Source: Amorphophallus konjac (lineage: Eukaryota; Streptophyta; Magnoliopsida; Alismatales; Araceae). From it: a DNA stretch of 64,000 bases. The notes below the pieces were generated by a model that did not search any database, was not told the origin of the DNA, and saw only the letters and a program-made list of their open reading frames with translations. The stretch is from NCBI GenBank assembly GCA_022559845.1, contig CM040123.1:298084642-298148641 (forward strand). The letters are read 5' to 3'. The translations under genes were made by a program, and so were the position numbers. Position 1 is the first letter of the stretch. Each line of letters starts with the position of its first letter. Below, one piece after another: positions 1 through 12,842 of this stretch.

Positions 1-3000
1 TGTTGGAATGATCGGCACGGCATCCGGCCGGTGTTTCATGTTTTAGACCCCCGGCCCCGACCTGGCAGTTCAGTTAAACTAAAGTGTATTTTAGAAATGA
101 ACTTTGAGCGCCGAGCTCAAACCGGACATCCGATTTGGATTCCGTCTCTTCTGACAAGTCACTTTCATCTCTCCGGTCGTGTAGGAACGATCGGCACGGG
201 CATCTGGCCGGTATTTCAAGTTTTAGACCCCCGGCCCCGACCTGGCAGTTCATTTGAACTAAGTGTATTTTAGAAATGAACTTTGAGCGCCGAGCTCAAA
301 CCGGGCATCCGATTTGGATTCCGTCAGTTCTGACAAGTCACTTTCATCTCCCCGGTCGTGTTGGAATGATCGGCATGTCATCCGGCCGGTGTTTCAAGTT
401 TTAGACCCCCGGCCCCGACCTGGCAGTTCAGTTAAACTAAGTGTATTTTAGAAATGAACTTTGAGCGCCGAGCTCAAACCGGGCATCCGATTTGGATTCC
501 GTCAGTTCTGACAAGTCACTTTCATCTCCCCGGTCGTGTTGGAATGATCAGCATGGGCATCCAGCCGGTATTTCAAGTTTTAGACCCCCGGCCCCGACCT
601 GGCTAGTTCATTTGAACAAAGTGTATTTTAGAAATGAACTTTGAGCGCCGAGCTCAAACCGGGCATCCGATTTGGATTCCGTCAGTTCTGACAAGTCACT
701 TTCATCTCCCCGGTCGTGTTGGAACGATCAGCATGGGCATCCAGTCGGTATTTCAAGTTTTAGACCCCCGGCCCCGACCTGGCAGTTCATTTGAACTAAG
801 TGTATTTTAGAAATGAACTTTGAGCGCCGAGCTCAAACCGGGCATCCGATTTGGATTCCGTCAGTTCTGACAAGTCACTTTCATCTCCCGGTCGTGTTGG
901 AATGATCGGCACGGGCATCTGGCCAGTATTTCAAGTTTTAGACCCCCGGCCCCGACCTGGCAGTTCATTTGAACTAAGTGTATTTTTGAAATGAACTTTG
1001 AGCGCCGAGCTCAAACCGGGCTTCCGATTTGGATTCCTCAGTTCTGACAAGTCACTTTCATCTCTCCGTTCATGTTGGAATGATCGGCACGGCCATCCGG
1101 TCGGTATTTCAAGTTTTAGACCCCCGGCCCCGACCTGGCAGTTCATTTGAACTAAGTGTATTTTAGAAATGAACTTTGAGCGCCGAGCTCAAACCGGACA
1201 TCCGATTTGGATTCCGTCAGTTCTGATAAGTCACTTTCATCTCCCCGGTCGTGTTGGAATGATCGGCACGGGCATCTGGCCGGTATTTCAAGTTTTAGAC
1301 CCCCGGCCCCGACCTGGCAGTTCATTTGAACTAAGTGTATTTTAGAAATGAACTTTGAGCGCCGAGCTCAAACCGGGCATCCGATTTGGATTCCGTCAGT
1401 TCTGACAAGTCACTTTCATCTCCCCGGTCATGTTGGAATGATCGGCACGGGCATCTGGCCGGTATTTCAAGTTTTAGACCCCCGGCCCTGACCTGACAGT
1501 TCATTTGAACTAAGTGTATTTTAGAAATGAACTTTGAGCGTCGAGCTCAAACCGGACATCCGATTTAGATTCCGTCAGTTCTGACAAGTCACTTTCATCT
1601 CCCCGGTCGTGTTGGAACGATCGGCACGGCCATCCGGCCGGTATTTCAAGTTTTAGACCCCCGGCCCCGACTTGGCAGTTCATTTGAACTAAGTGTATTT
1701 TAGAAATGAACTTTGAGCGCCGAGCTCAAACCGGGCATCCGATTTGGATTCCGTCAGTTCTGACAAGTCACTTTCATCTCCCCGGTCGTGTTGGAATGAT
1801 CGGCATGGCATCCGGCCGGTAGTTTCAAGTTTTAGACCCCGGCCCCGACCTGGCAGTTCAGTTAAACTAAAGTGTATTTTAGAAATGAACTTTGAGCGCC
1901 GAGCTCAAACCGGGCATCCGATTTGGATTCCGTCAGTTCTGACAAGTCACTTTCATCTCCCCGGTCGTGTTGGAACAATCAGCATGGGCATCCAGCCGGT
2001 ATTTCAATTTTTAGACCCCCGGCCCCGACCTGGCAGTTCATTTGAACTAAGTGTATTTTAGAAATGAACTTTGAGCGCCGAGCTCAAACCGGGCATCCGA
2101 TTTGGATTCCGTCAGTTCTGACTAGTGACTTTCATCTCCCCGGTCGTGTTGGAATGATCAGCATGGGCATCCAGTCGGTATTTCAAGTTTTAGACCCCCG
2201 GCCCCGACTTGGCTGTTCATTTGAACTAAGTGTATTTTAGAAATGAACTTTGAGCGCCGAGCTCAAACCGGGCATCCGATTTGGATTCCGTCAGTTCTGA
2301 CAAGTCACTTTCATCTCTCCGGTCGTGTTGGAATAATCGGCACGGGCATCTGGCCGGGATTTCAAGTTTTAGACCGCCGGTCCCGACCTGGCAGTTCATT
2401 TAAACTAAAGTGTATTTTAGAAATGAACTTTGAGAGCCGAGCTCAAACCGGGCATCCGATTTGGATTCCGTCAGTTCTGACAAGTCACTTTCATCTCTCC
2501 GGTCATGTTGGAACGATCAGCACGGGCATCCGGCCGGTATTTCAAGTTTTAGACCCCCGACCCCGACCTGGCAGTTCATTTGAACTAAGTGTATTTTAGA
2601 AATTAACTTTGAGTGCCGAGCTCAAACCAGGCATCCGATTTGGATTCCGTCAGTTCTGACAAGTCACTTTCATCTCCCCGGTCGTGTTGGAATGATCGGC
2701 ATGGGCATCTGGCTGGGATTTCAAGTTTTAGACCCCCGGCCCCGACCTGGCAGTTCATTTGAACTAAGTGTATTTTAGAAATGAACTTTGAGCGCCGAGC
2801 TCAAACCGGACTTCCGATTGGATTCCGTCAGTTCTGACTAGTGACTTTCATCTCCCCGGTCGTGTTGGAACAATCCGCATGGGCATCCAGTCGGTATTTC
2901 AAGTTTTAGACCCCCGGCCCCGACCTGGCAGTTCATTTGAACTAAGTGTATTTTAGAAATGAACTTTGAGCGCCGAGCTCAAACCGGGCATCCGATTTGG

Positions 3001-6000
3001 ATTCCGTCAGTTCTGACAAGTCACTTTCATCTCCCCGGTCGTGTTGGAACGATAGGCACGGCCATCCGGCCGGTATTTCAAGTTTTAGACCCCCGGCCCC
3101 GACCTGGCAGTTCATTTGAACTAAGTGTATTTTAGAAATGAACTTTGAGCGCCGAGCTCAAACCGGGCATCCGATTTGGATTCCGTCTATTCTGACAAGT
3201 CACTTTTATCTCCCCAGTCGTGTTGGAATGATCGGCATGGGCATCTGGCCGGTATTTCATGTTTTATACCCCCGGCCCCGACCTGGCAGTTCATTTGAAC
3301 TAAGTGTATTTTAGAAATGAACTATGAACACCGAGCTCAAACCGGGCATCCGATTTGGATTCCGTCAGTTCTGACAAGTCACTTTCATCTCCCCGGCCGT
3401 GTTGGAATGATCGGCACGGCATTCTGGCCGGTGTTTCAAGTTTTAGACCCCCTGGCCCCGACCTGGCAGTTCAGTTAAACTAAAGTGTATTTTAGAAATG
3501 AACTTTGAGCGCCGAGCTCAAACCGGGCATCCGATTTGGATTCCGTCAGTTCTGACAAGTCACTTTCATCTCCCGGTCGTGTTGGAACGATCAGCACGGG
3601 CATCCGGCCGGTATTTCAAGTTTTAGACCCCCGGCCCCGACCTGGCAGTTCATTTGAACTAAGTGTATTTTAGAAATGAACTTTGAGTGTCGAGCTCAAA
3701 CCAGGCATCCGATTTGGATTCCGTCAGTTCTGACAAGTCACTTTCATCTCCCCGGTCGTGTTGGAATGATCTGCACGGGCATCTGGCTGGGATTTCAAGT
3801 TTTAGACCCCCGGCCCAGACTTGGCAGTTCATTTGAACTAAGTGTATTTTAGAAATGAACTTTGAGCGTCGAGCTCAAACCGGACATCCGATTTGGATTC
3901 CGTCAGTTCTGACAAGTCACTTTCATCTCTCCGGTCGTGTTGGAATGATCGGCATGGGCATCTGGCTGGGATTTCAAGTTTTAGACCCCCGGCCCAGACC
4001 TGGCAGTTCATTTGAACTAAGTGTATTTTAGAAATGAACTTTGAGTGTCGAGCTCAAACCGGACTTCCGATTTGGATTCCGTCAGTTCTGACAAGTCACT
4101 TTCATCTCCCCGGTCGTGTTGGAATGATCGGCACGGGCATCTGGCCGGTATTTCAAGTTTTAGACCCCCGGCCCCGACCTGGCAGTTCATTTGAACTAAG
4201 TGTATTTTAGAAATGAACTATGAGCACCGAGCTCAAACCGGGCATCCGATTTGGATTCCGTCAGTTCTGACAAGTCACTTTCATCTCCCCGGTCGTGTTG
4301 GAATGATCGGCACGGCCATTCGGCCGGTGTTTCAAGTTTTAGACCCCTGGCCCCGACCTTGGCAGTTCAGTTAAACTAAAGTGTATTTTAGAAATGAACT
4401 TTGAGAGCCGAGCTCAAACCGGGCATCCGATTTGGATTCCGTCAGTTCTGACAAGTCACTTTCATCTCCCCGGTCGTGTTGGAACGATCAGCATGGGCAT
4501 CCGGCCGGTATTTCAAGTTTTAGACCCCCGGCCCCGACCTGGCAGTTCATTTGAACTAAGTGTATTTTAGAAATTAACTTTGAGTGTCGAGCTCAAACCA
4601 GGCATCCGATTTGGATTCCGTCAGTTCTGACAAGTCACTTTCATCTCCCCGGTCGTGTTGGAACGATCAGCATGGGCATCCAGTCGGTATTTCAAGTTTT
4701 AGACCCCGGCCCCGACTTGGCTGTTCATTTGAACTAAGTGTATTTTAGAAATGAACTTTGAGCGTCGAGCTCAAACCGGACTTCCGATTTGGATTCCGTC
4801 AGTTCTGACAAGTCACTTTCATCTCCCCGGTCGTGTTGGAATGATCGGCATGGGCATCTGGCTGGGATTTCAAGTTTTAGACCCCCGGCCCAGACCTGGC
4901 AGTTTATTTGAACTAAGTGTATTTTAGAAATGAACTTTGAGTGTCGAGCTCAAACCGGACTTCCGATTTGGATTCCGTCAGTTCTGACAAGTCACTTTCA
5001 TCTCCCCGGTCGTGTTGGAATGATCGGCACGGGCATCTGGCCGGTATTTCAAGTTTTAGACCCCCGGCCCCGACCTGGCAGTTCATTTGAACTAAGTGTA
5101 TTTTAGAAATGAACTTTGAGCGCCGAGCTCAAACCGGGCTTCCGATTTGGATTCCGTCAGTTCTGACAAGTCACTTTCATCTCTCCGTTCATGTTGGAAT
5201 GATCGGCACGGCCATCCGGTCGGTATTTCAAGTTTTAGACCCCCGGCCCCGACCTGGCAGTTCATTTGAACTAAGTGTATTTTAGAAATGAACTTTGAGC
5301 GCCGAGCTCAAACCGGACATCCGATTTGGATTCCGTCAGTTCTGACAAGTCACTTTCATCTCCCCGGTCGTGTTGGAATGATCGGCACGGGCATCTGGCC
5401 GGTATTTCAAGTTTTAGACCCCCGGCCCCGACCTGGCAGTTCATTTGAACTAAGTGTATTTTAGAAATGAACTTTGAGTGTCGAGCTCATACCGGGCATC
5501 CGATTTGGATTCCGTCAGTTCTAACAAGTCACTTTCATCTCCCCGGTCGTGTTGGAATGATCGGCACGGCCATCCGGCCGGTGTTTCATGTTTTAGACCC
5601 CCGGCCCCGACCTGGCAGTTCAGTTAAACTAAAGTGTATTTTAGAAATGAACTTTGAGCGCCGAGCTCAAACCGGACATCCGATTTGGATTCCGTCTCTT
5701 CTGACAAGTCACTTTCATCTCTCCGGTCGTGTAGGAACGATCGGCACGGGCATCTGGCCGGTATTTCAAGTTTTAGACCCCCGGCCCCGACCTGGCAGTT
5801 CATTTGAACTAAGTGTATTTTAGAAATGAACTTTGAGCGCCGAGCTCAAACCGGGCATCCGATTTGGATTCCGTCAGTTCTGACAAGTCACTTTCATCTC
5901 CCCGGTCGTGTTGGAATGATCGGCATGTCCATCCGGCCGGTGTTTCAAGTTTTAGACCCCCGGCCCCGACCTGGCAGTTCAGTTAAACTAAAGTGTATTT

Positions 6001-9000
6001 TAGAAATGAACTTTGAGCGCCGAGCTCAAACCGGGCATCCGATTTGGATTCCGTCAGTTCTGACAAGTCACTTTCATCTCCCCGGTCGTGTTGGAATGAT
6101 CAGCATGGGCATCCAGCCGGTATTTCAAGTTTTAGACCCCCGGCCCCGACCTGGCAGTTCATTTGAACAAAGTGTATTTTAGAAATGAACTTTGAGCGCC
6201 GAGCTCAAACCGGGCATCCGATTTGGATTCCGTCAGTTCTGACTAGTGACTTTCATCTCCCCGGTCGTGTTGGAACGATCAGCATGGGCATCCAGTCGGT
6301 ATTTCAAGTTTTAGACCCCCGGCCCCGACTTGGCTGTTCATTTGAACTAAGTGTATTTTAGAAATGAACTTTGAGCGCCGAGCTCAAACCGGGCATCCGA
6401 TTTGGATTCCGTCAGTTCTGACAAGTCACTTTCATCTCTCCGGTCGTGTTGGAATGATCGGCACGGGCATCTGGCCAGTATTTCAAGTTTTAGACCCCCG
6501 GCCCCGACCTGGCAGTTCATTTGAACTAAAGTGTATTTTTGAAATGAACTTTGAGCGCCGAGCTCAAACCGGGCTTCCGATATGGATTCCCTCAGTTCTG
6601 ACAAGTCACTTTCATCTCTCCGTTCATGTTGGAACGATCGGCACGGCCATCCGGTCGGTATTTCAAGTTTTAGACCCCCGGCCCCGACCTGGCAGTTCAT
6701 TTGAACTAAGTGTATTTTAGAAATGAACTTTGAGCGCCGAGCTCAAACCGGACATCCGATTTGGATTCCGTCAGTTCTGATAAGTCACTTTCATCTCCCC
6801 GGTCGTGTTGGAATGATCGGCGCGGGCATCTGGCCGGTATTTCAAGTTTTAGACCCCCGGCCCCGACCTGGCAGTTCATTTGAACTAAGTGTATTTTAGA
6901 AATGAACTTTGAGCACCGAGCTCATACCGGGCATCCGATTTGGATTCCGTCAGTTCTAACAAGTCACTTTCATCTCCCCGGTCGTGTTGGAATGATCGGC
7001 ACGGCCATCCGGCCGGTGTTTCATGTTTTAGACCCCCGGCCCCGACCTGGCAGTTCAGTTAAACTAAAGTGTATTTTAGAAATGAACTTTGAGCGCCGAG
7101 CTCAAACCGGACATCCGATTTGGATTCCGTCTGTTCTGACAAGTCACTTTCATCTCCCCGGTCGTGTAGGAACGATCAGCATGGGCATCTGGCCGGTATT
7201 TCAAGTTTTAGACCCCCGGCCCCGACCTGGCAGTTCATTTGAACTAAGTGTATTTTAGAAATGAACTTTGAGCGCCGAGCTCAAACCGGGCATCCGATTT
7301 GGATTCCGTCAGTTCTGACAAGTCACTTTCATCTCCCCGGTCGTGTTGGAATGATCGGCATGGCCATCCGGCGGTGTTTCAAGTTTTAGACCCCCGGCCC
7401 CGACCTGGCAGTTCAGTTAAACTAAAGTGTATTTTAGAAATGAACTTTGAGCGCCGAGCTCAAACCGGGCATCCGATTTGGATTCCGTCAGTTCTGACAA
7501 GTCACTTTCATCTCCCCGGTCGTGTTGGAATGATCAGCTTGGGCATCCAGCTGGTATTTCAAGTTTTAGACCCCCGGCCCCGACCTGGCAGTTCATTTGA
7601 ACAAAGTGTATTTTAGAAATGAACTTTGAGCGTCGAGCTCAAACCGGGAATCCGATTTGGATTCCGTCAGTTCTGACTAGTGACTTTCATCTCCCCGGTC
7701 GTGTTGGAACGATCAGCATGGGCATCCAGTCGGTATTTCAAGTTTTAGACCCCCGGCCCCGACTTGGCTGTTCATTTGAACTAAGTGTATTTTAGAAATG
7801 AACTTTGAGCGCCGAGCTCAAACCGGGGATCCGATTTGGATTCCGTCAGTTCTGACAAGTCACTTTCATCTCTCCGGTCGTGTTGAAATGATCGGCATGG
7901 GCATCTGGCCGGTATTTCAAGTTTTAGACCCCCGGCCCCGACCTGGCAGTTCATTTGAACTAAAGTGTATTTTTGATATGAACTTTGAGCGCCGAGCTCA
8001 AACCGGGCTTCCGATTTGGATTCCGTCAGTTCTGACAAGTCACTTTCATCTCTCCGTTCATGTTGGAACGATCGGCACGGCCATCCGGTCGGTATTTCAA
8101 GTTTTAGACCCCCGGCCCCGACCTGGCAGTTCATTTGAACTAAGTGTATTTTAGAAATGAACTTTGAGCGCCGAGCTCAAACCGGACATCCGATTTAGAT
8201 TCCGTCAGTTCTGATAAGTCACTTTCATCTCCCCGGTCGTCTTGGAATGATCGGCACGGGCATCTGGCCGGTATTTCAAGTTTTAGACCCCCGGCCCCGA
8301 CCTGGCAGTTCATTTGAACTAAGTGTATTTTAGAAATGAACTTTGAGCACCGAGCTCATACCGGGCATCCGATTTGGATTCCGTCAGTTCTAACAAGTCA
8401 CTTTCATCTCCCCGGTCGTGTTGGAATGATCGGCACGGCCATCCGGCCGGTGTTTCATGTTTTAGACCCCCGGCCCCGACCTGGCAGTTCAGTTAAACTA
8501 AAGTGTATTTTAGAAATGAACTTTGAGCGCCGAGCTCAAACCGGACATCCGATTTGGATTCCGTCTCTTCTGACAAGTCACTTTCATCTCTCCGGTCGTG
8601 TAGGAACGATCGGCACGGGCATCTGGCCGGTATTTCAAGTTTTAGACCCCCGGCCCCGACCTGGCAGTTCATTTGAACTAAGTGTATTTTAGAAATGAAC
8701 TTTGAGCGCCGAGCTCAAACCGGGCATCCGATTTGGATTCCGTCAGTTTTGACAAGTCACTTTCATCTCCCCGGTCGTGTTGGAATGATCGGCAGGGGCA
8801 TCTGGCCGGGATTTCAAGTTTTAGACCCCCGGCCCAGACCTGGCAGTTCATTTGAACTAAGTGTATTTTAGAAATGAACTTTGAGCGTCGAGCTCAAACC
8901 GGACATCCAATTTGGATTCCGTCAGTTCTGACAAGTCACTTTCATCTCCCCGCTCGTTTTGGAACGATCGGCACGGCCATCCGGCCGGTATTTCAAGTTT

Positions 9001-10769
9001 TAGACCCCCGGCCCCGACCTGGCAGTTCATTTGAACTAAGTGTATTTTAGAAATGAACTTTGAGCGCCGAGCTCAAACCGGGCATCCGATTTGGATTCCG
9101 TCAGTTCTGACAAGTGACTTTCATCTCTCCGGTCGTGTTGGAATGATCGGCATGGCCATCCAGCCGGTGTTTCAAGTTTTAGACCCCCGGCCCCGACCTG
9201 GCAGTTCAGTTAAACCAAAGTGTATTTTAGAAATGAACTTTGAGCGCCGAGCTCAAATCGGGCGTCCGATTTGGATTCCTTCAGTTCTGACAAGTCACTT
9301 TCATCTCCCCGGTCGTGTTGGAATGATCGGCACGACCATCCGGCCGGTATTTCAAGTTTTAGACCCCCGGCCCCGACCTGGCAGTTCATTTGAACTAAGT
9401 GTATTTTAGAAATGAACTTTGAGCGCCGAGCTCAAACCGGACATCCGATTTGGATTCCGTCAGATCTGACAAGTCACTTTCATCTCCCCGGTCGTGTTGG
9501 AATGATCGGCACTGCCATCCGGACGGTTTTTCAAGTTTTAGACCCCCGGCCCCGACCTGGCAGTTCATTTGAACTAAGTGTATTTTAGAAATGAACTTTG
9601 AGCGCCGAGCTGAAATCGGGCATCCGATTTGGATTCCGTCAGTTCTGACAAGTCACTTTCATCTCCTCGGTCGTGTTGGAATGGTAGGCACGGCCATCCG
9701 GCCGGTGTTTCAAGTTTTAGACCCCCGGCCCCGACCTGGCAGTTCAGTTAAACTAAAGTGTATTTTTGAAATGAACTTTGAGCGCCGAGCTCAAACCGGG
9801 CATCCGATTTGGATTCCGTCAGTTCTGACAAGTCACTTTCATCTCTCCGTTCGTGTTGGAACGATCGGCATGGCCATCCGGCCGGTATTTCAAGTTTTAG
9901 ACCCCCGGCCTCGACCTGGCAGTTCATTTGAACTAAGTGTATTTTAGAAATGAACTTTGAGCGCCGAGCTCAAACCGGACATCCGATTTGGATTCCGTCA
10001 GTTCTGACAAGTCACTTTCATCTCCCCGGTCGTGTTGGAACGATCGACACGGCCATCCGGCCGGTATTTCAAGTTTTAGACCCCCGGACCCGACCTGGTC
10101 GTTCATTTGAACTAAGTGTATTTTAGAAATGAAGTTTGAGCGCCGAGCTCAAACCGGGCATGCGATTTGGATTCCGTCAGTTCTGACAAGTCACTTTCAT
10201 CTCCCCGGTCGTGTTGGAATGATCGGCACGGGCATCTGGTTGGTATTTCAAGTTTTAGACCCCCGGCCCCGACCTGGCAGTTCATTTGAACTAAGTGTAT
10301 TTTAGAAATGAACTTTGAGCACCGAGCTCAAACCGGGCATCCGATTTGGATTCCGTCAGTTCTGACAAGTCACTTTCATCTCCCCAGTCGTGTTGGAACG
10401 ATTGGCACGGCCATCCGGCCGGTGTTTCAAGTTTTAGACCCTTGGCCCCGACCTGGCAGTTCAGTTAAACTAAAGTGTATTTTAGAAATGAACTTTGAGC
10501 GCCGAGCTCAAACCGGGCATCCGATTTGGATTCCGTCAGTTCTGACAAGTCAATTTCATCTCCCCGGTCGTGTTGGAACGATCGGCATGGGCATCCGACC
10601 AGTATTTCAAGTTTTAGACCCCCGACCCCGACCTGGCAGTTCATTTGAACTAAGTGTATTTTAGAAATGAACTTTGAGCGCCGAGCTCAAACCGGGCATC
10701 CGATTTGAATTCCGGCAGTTCTGACAAGTCACTTTCATCTCCCCGGTCGTGTTGGAATGATTGGCACGG
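1..10769. repeat. Tandem satellite array, ~179-bp monomer (left block)
   Basis: About 60 head-to-tail copies of a ~179-bp GC-rich unit. Each copy has the landmarks GAACTTTGAGCGCCGAGCTC, TTTGGATTCCGTCAGTTCTG, CATCTCCCCGGTCGTG and GACCCCCGGCCCCGACC. Two main variants occur: a 179-bp form with GTTCATTTGAACTAAGTG and a 180-bp form with GTTCAGTTAAACTAAAGTG. Monomers contain dyads: TTTGAGC/GCTCAAA, AGTTCA-TT-TGAACT and CCGGCCGG. The monomer keeps both strands open over much of its length, so ORFs of 59-118 codons recur. These follow from the repeat and are not genes. A near-nucleosomal period and higher-order structure suggest pericentromeric, centromeric or knob heterochromatin (inference). The array starts before the window. 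Confidence 0.97.
5186..8760. repeat. Higher-order repeat of 8 monomers (~1,434 bp), about 2.5 copies
   Basis: Rare variants recur at a fixed spacing. TTCTAACAAG starts at 5519, 6954 and 8388. GTGTTTCATG lies near 5581, 7016 and 8450. GACTAGTGAC lies near 6241 and 7675. CTCCGTTCATG lies near 5186, 6618 and 8055. The spacing of 1,434-1,435 bp equals eight monomers. Bases 1-~1,340 match 5,551-~6,890, so another copy of the same block begins the window. Between ~1,350 and 5,186 the order is different, with other shared variants such as GAAATTAACTTTGAGTG at ~2600 and ~4571. Confidence 0.85.
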
Positions 10770-12842
10770 TGATGCGGGATGAGACCACGGACACGACAAG
10801 CTCGCGGTCGTCGCTTAATGAGGGAAGCGTCGGACGTGCGCGGTTGAGAAACCGGCAAGAGCTAGGGTGGTCGGCTCGCACTTTCGTGCCCGGATCGGGT
10901 CACGGGACGGTCACGCTATCTCTCGTAGCAGCGGTGAATGATAATATAGCGAGCTAACGGACCTAAAGCATGCTCTCTAGCAGCGGCATAAATAAGTATA
11001 TATGAAAATAAGCAAATGCCGAGTGTAGGGAGCGAGAACGATACCTCCACGCGCTCGGCGTGGGGAAGACGGACCCGGCCGAAAACTCGTACTCCCGAGA
11101 AACTTAACACACAATAATTACAGCAATGGGAACATGTCCACTCCACGCAGGGAGGTAAAGGGCTATACAAATGGGCCCGGGAGGACCGAATTCTGGTTGA
11201 CGGGCAGCTTCATGTGTTGATTCGGCTACACGCGTGTTCACGACCGTGGGGCCCACGTGCTGTCCGGAGGGGCCGTGTGGACCCGGTGGTACCGCTGTAG
11301 TGGAGACACTTGGAGAAGCGCTCCCCGGGCTGGCGGCACGCTGGTTCACCGGCCGGAGGCCGGGCGGCTCCGTTCGGCACCGGTCGGAAAAACCGATCAG
11401 AAATCTGCCGGTTCTGTATTTCAGCGTGCGCTCCGGCGAGAACGGACGCTGCGATCAGCACCGGTGTCAGAATGCAACGAGATCAGAGCCGTTGGAAAGC
11501 TACTTCGAAGTACTGCAATCTAGTGGCCTCCAAAAAAATTCACCAGATTTGTACTTTGTGTTGGCGAATTTTATATGCTGCTGTTGTACAGTAACCAAAG
11601 ACTCAGATCTGCAGATAACTTTCCTGTTGATTGCCTTTGACTATGAAGTAGATTTCCGAATTTGAAGATGTGTTCTTCAGCAAGGTTGTAGGAAATCGAA
11701 CAAGGAAACTAGAACTATTTTTGGATCTGGATTTGGAGGTGGTGGTGATGTTTTATGATTTTGGAAGTGGAGGGTGGTCGGATCTGGGATCTGACTAAAA
11801 ACACTGTATCAGAGGAAGAACACGATTTGCTAAAAATAAATAGAAGGCTGATAAAAAATTAAGAAAATTTTTGGAGGTAGGGGGTGATGGACATAACTCC
11901 TAGTAAAATTGGGAGGGTTTGGAAAAATCAAAAAGATGGTCGGAGGGGGAGAACTCAGAGGTTCTGTCACTGTAGATAGAAACCTGGCAGATCTGGGATG
12001 ACAGGTTGGACGAAAATGTAAAAATACTAAACGATGGAATTGTGGCGTGAAAATTTAGGTGGATCTTGGGATGCAAGGGCGGAACACACCATAAAATATT
12101 CAAATCAATCCAAGCTCTTGGCTGAGACAGACAATTCGTTGAAGCTGCTGTGGTCGGACGAAGACAGAACTGCAGAGGCGGCTCGATGGCGGCACGAACG
12201 GCGGCGGTGGCGGCACAGACGATCACCGGAGGTTGAGAGAGGATGATAGAAGGTAGAAACACTCTAGATCTGGGGTTGGGGAGGGAAGAACATCAGTGGA
12301 GGAGAGAGGGGCGCACCAAGCTCCTTGTTTACACACAAAAATTCTGATTTTTCCTTGAATTTCACATGAAAATACAAGCTTATATATGGTTTACATCAAA
12401 TGCAATGTGGACCCTTGGATCTAGGGAAGGGGAATCAAGGGCTGGGATTAAGTGTGAATCACACACAAAAATTAATAATCTAATAAGGGGAGAGGGGCGC
12501 CCCCTTGACCATATAGTAGAAGGTTGAATGGGGGTAGGTGGCCAACCATGGAATCTTGACCCATTTAACCCCATGTGTCCATATGACCAGCCCACCATTC
12601 TAGATGTCCACCTAGGATAGTTGACCAGCCCCACAAGGTGACATGGACCAATGGGAGAGGGCTGAGGGCCCCCTTGATGGTCCTACTGAGAAATTACATA
12701 GAAACCCACACAATCCGTGGGAATGACGCATTGGCTTATAAAGCCGTACAATTGCGCCTATACTTTCCCAAGGATATAAACACAAACTAAAAGGACATAA
12801 ACGCAATATCAAAAGGTACTGGCTCGGTGTCGATTCCCATTA
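10770..12842 (-). mobile_element. Solo LTR (family of elements B and C), TSD CACGG
   Basis: A 2,073-bp insertion in the satellite begins TGATGCGGGAT and ends TCCCATTA. CACGG is duplicated at 10,765-10,769 and 12,843-12,847. Removing the insert and one CACGG restores a normal monomer (GATTGG-CACGG-ACATCTGGCC). The ends and much of the body match the LTRs of B and C, although the right end is diverged (CATTA instead of CATCA). There is no internal region, so this is a solo LTR left by LTR-LTR recombination. By homology it reads on the minus strand; a TATA-like box (minus CATATATAAGC) lies near 12,380-12,392. Confidence 0.9.

Noticed and set aside
1..10664. Many 59-118 codon ORFs in the satellite on both strands
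   Set aside because: They repeat with the monomer, end at the same TAG, lack introns, promoters or known domains, and differ by frame-neutral changes only because array units are near-identical.
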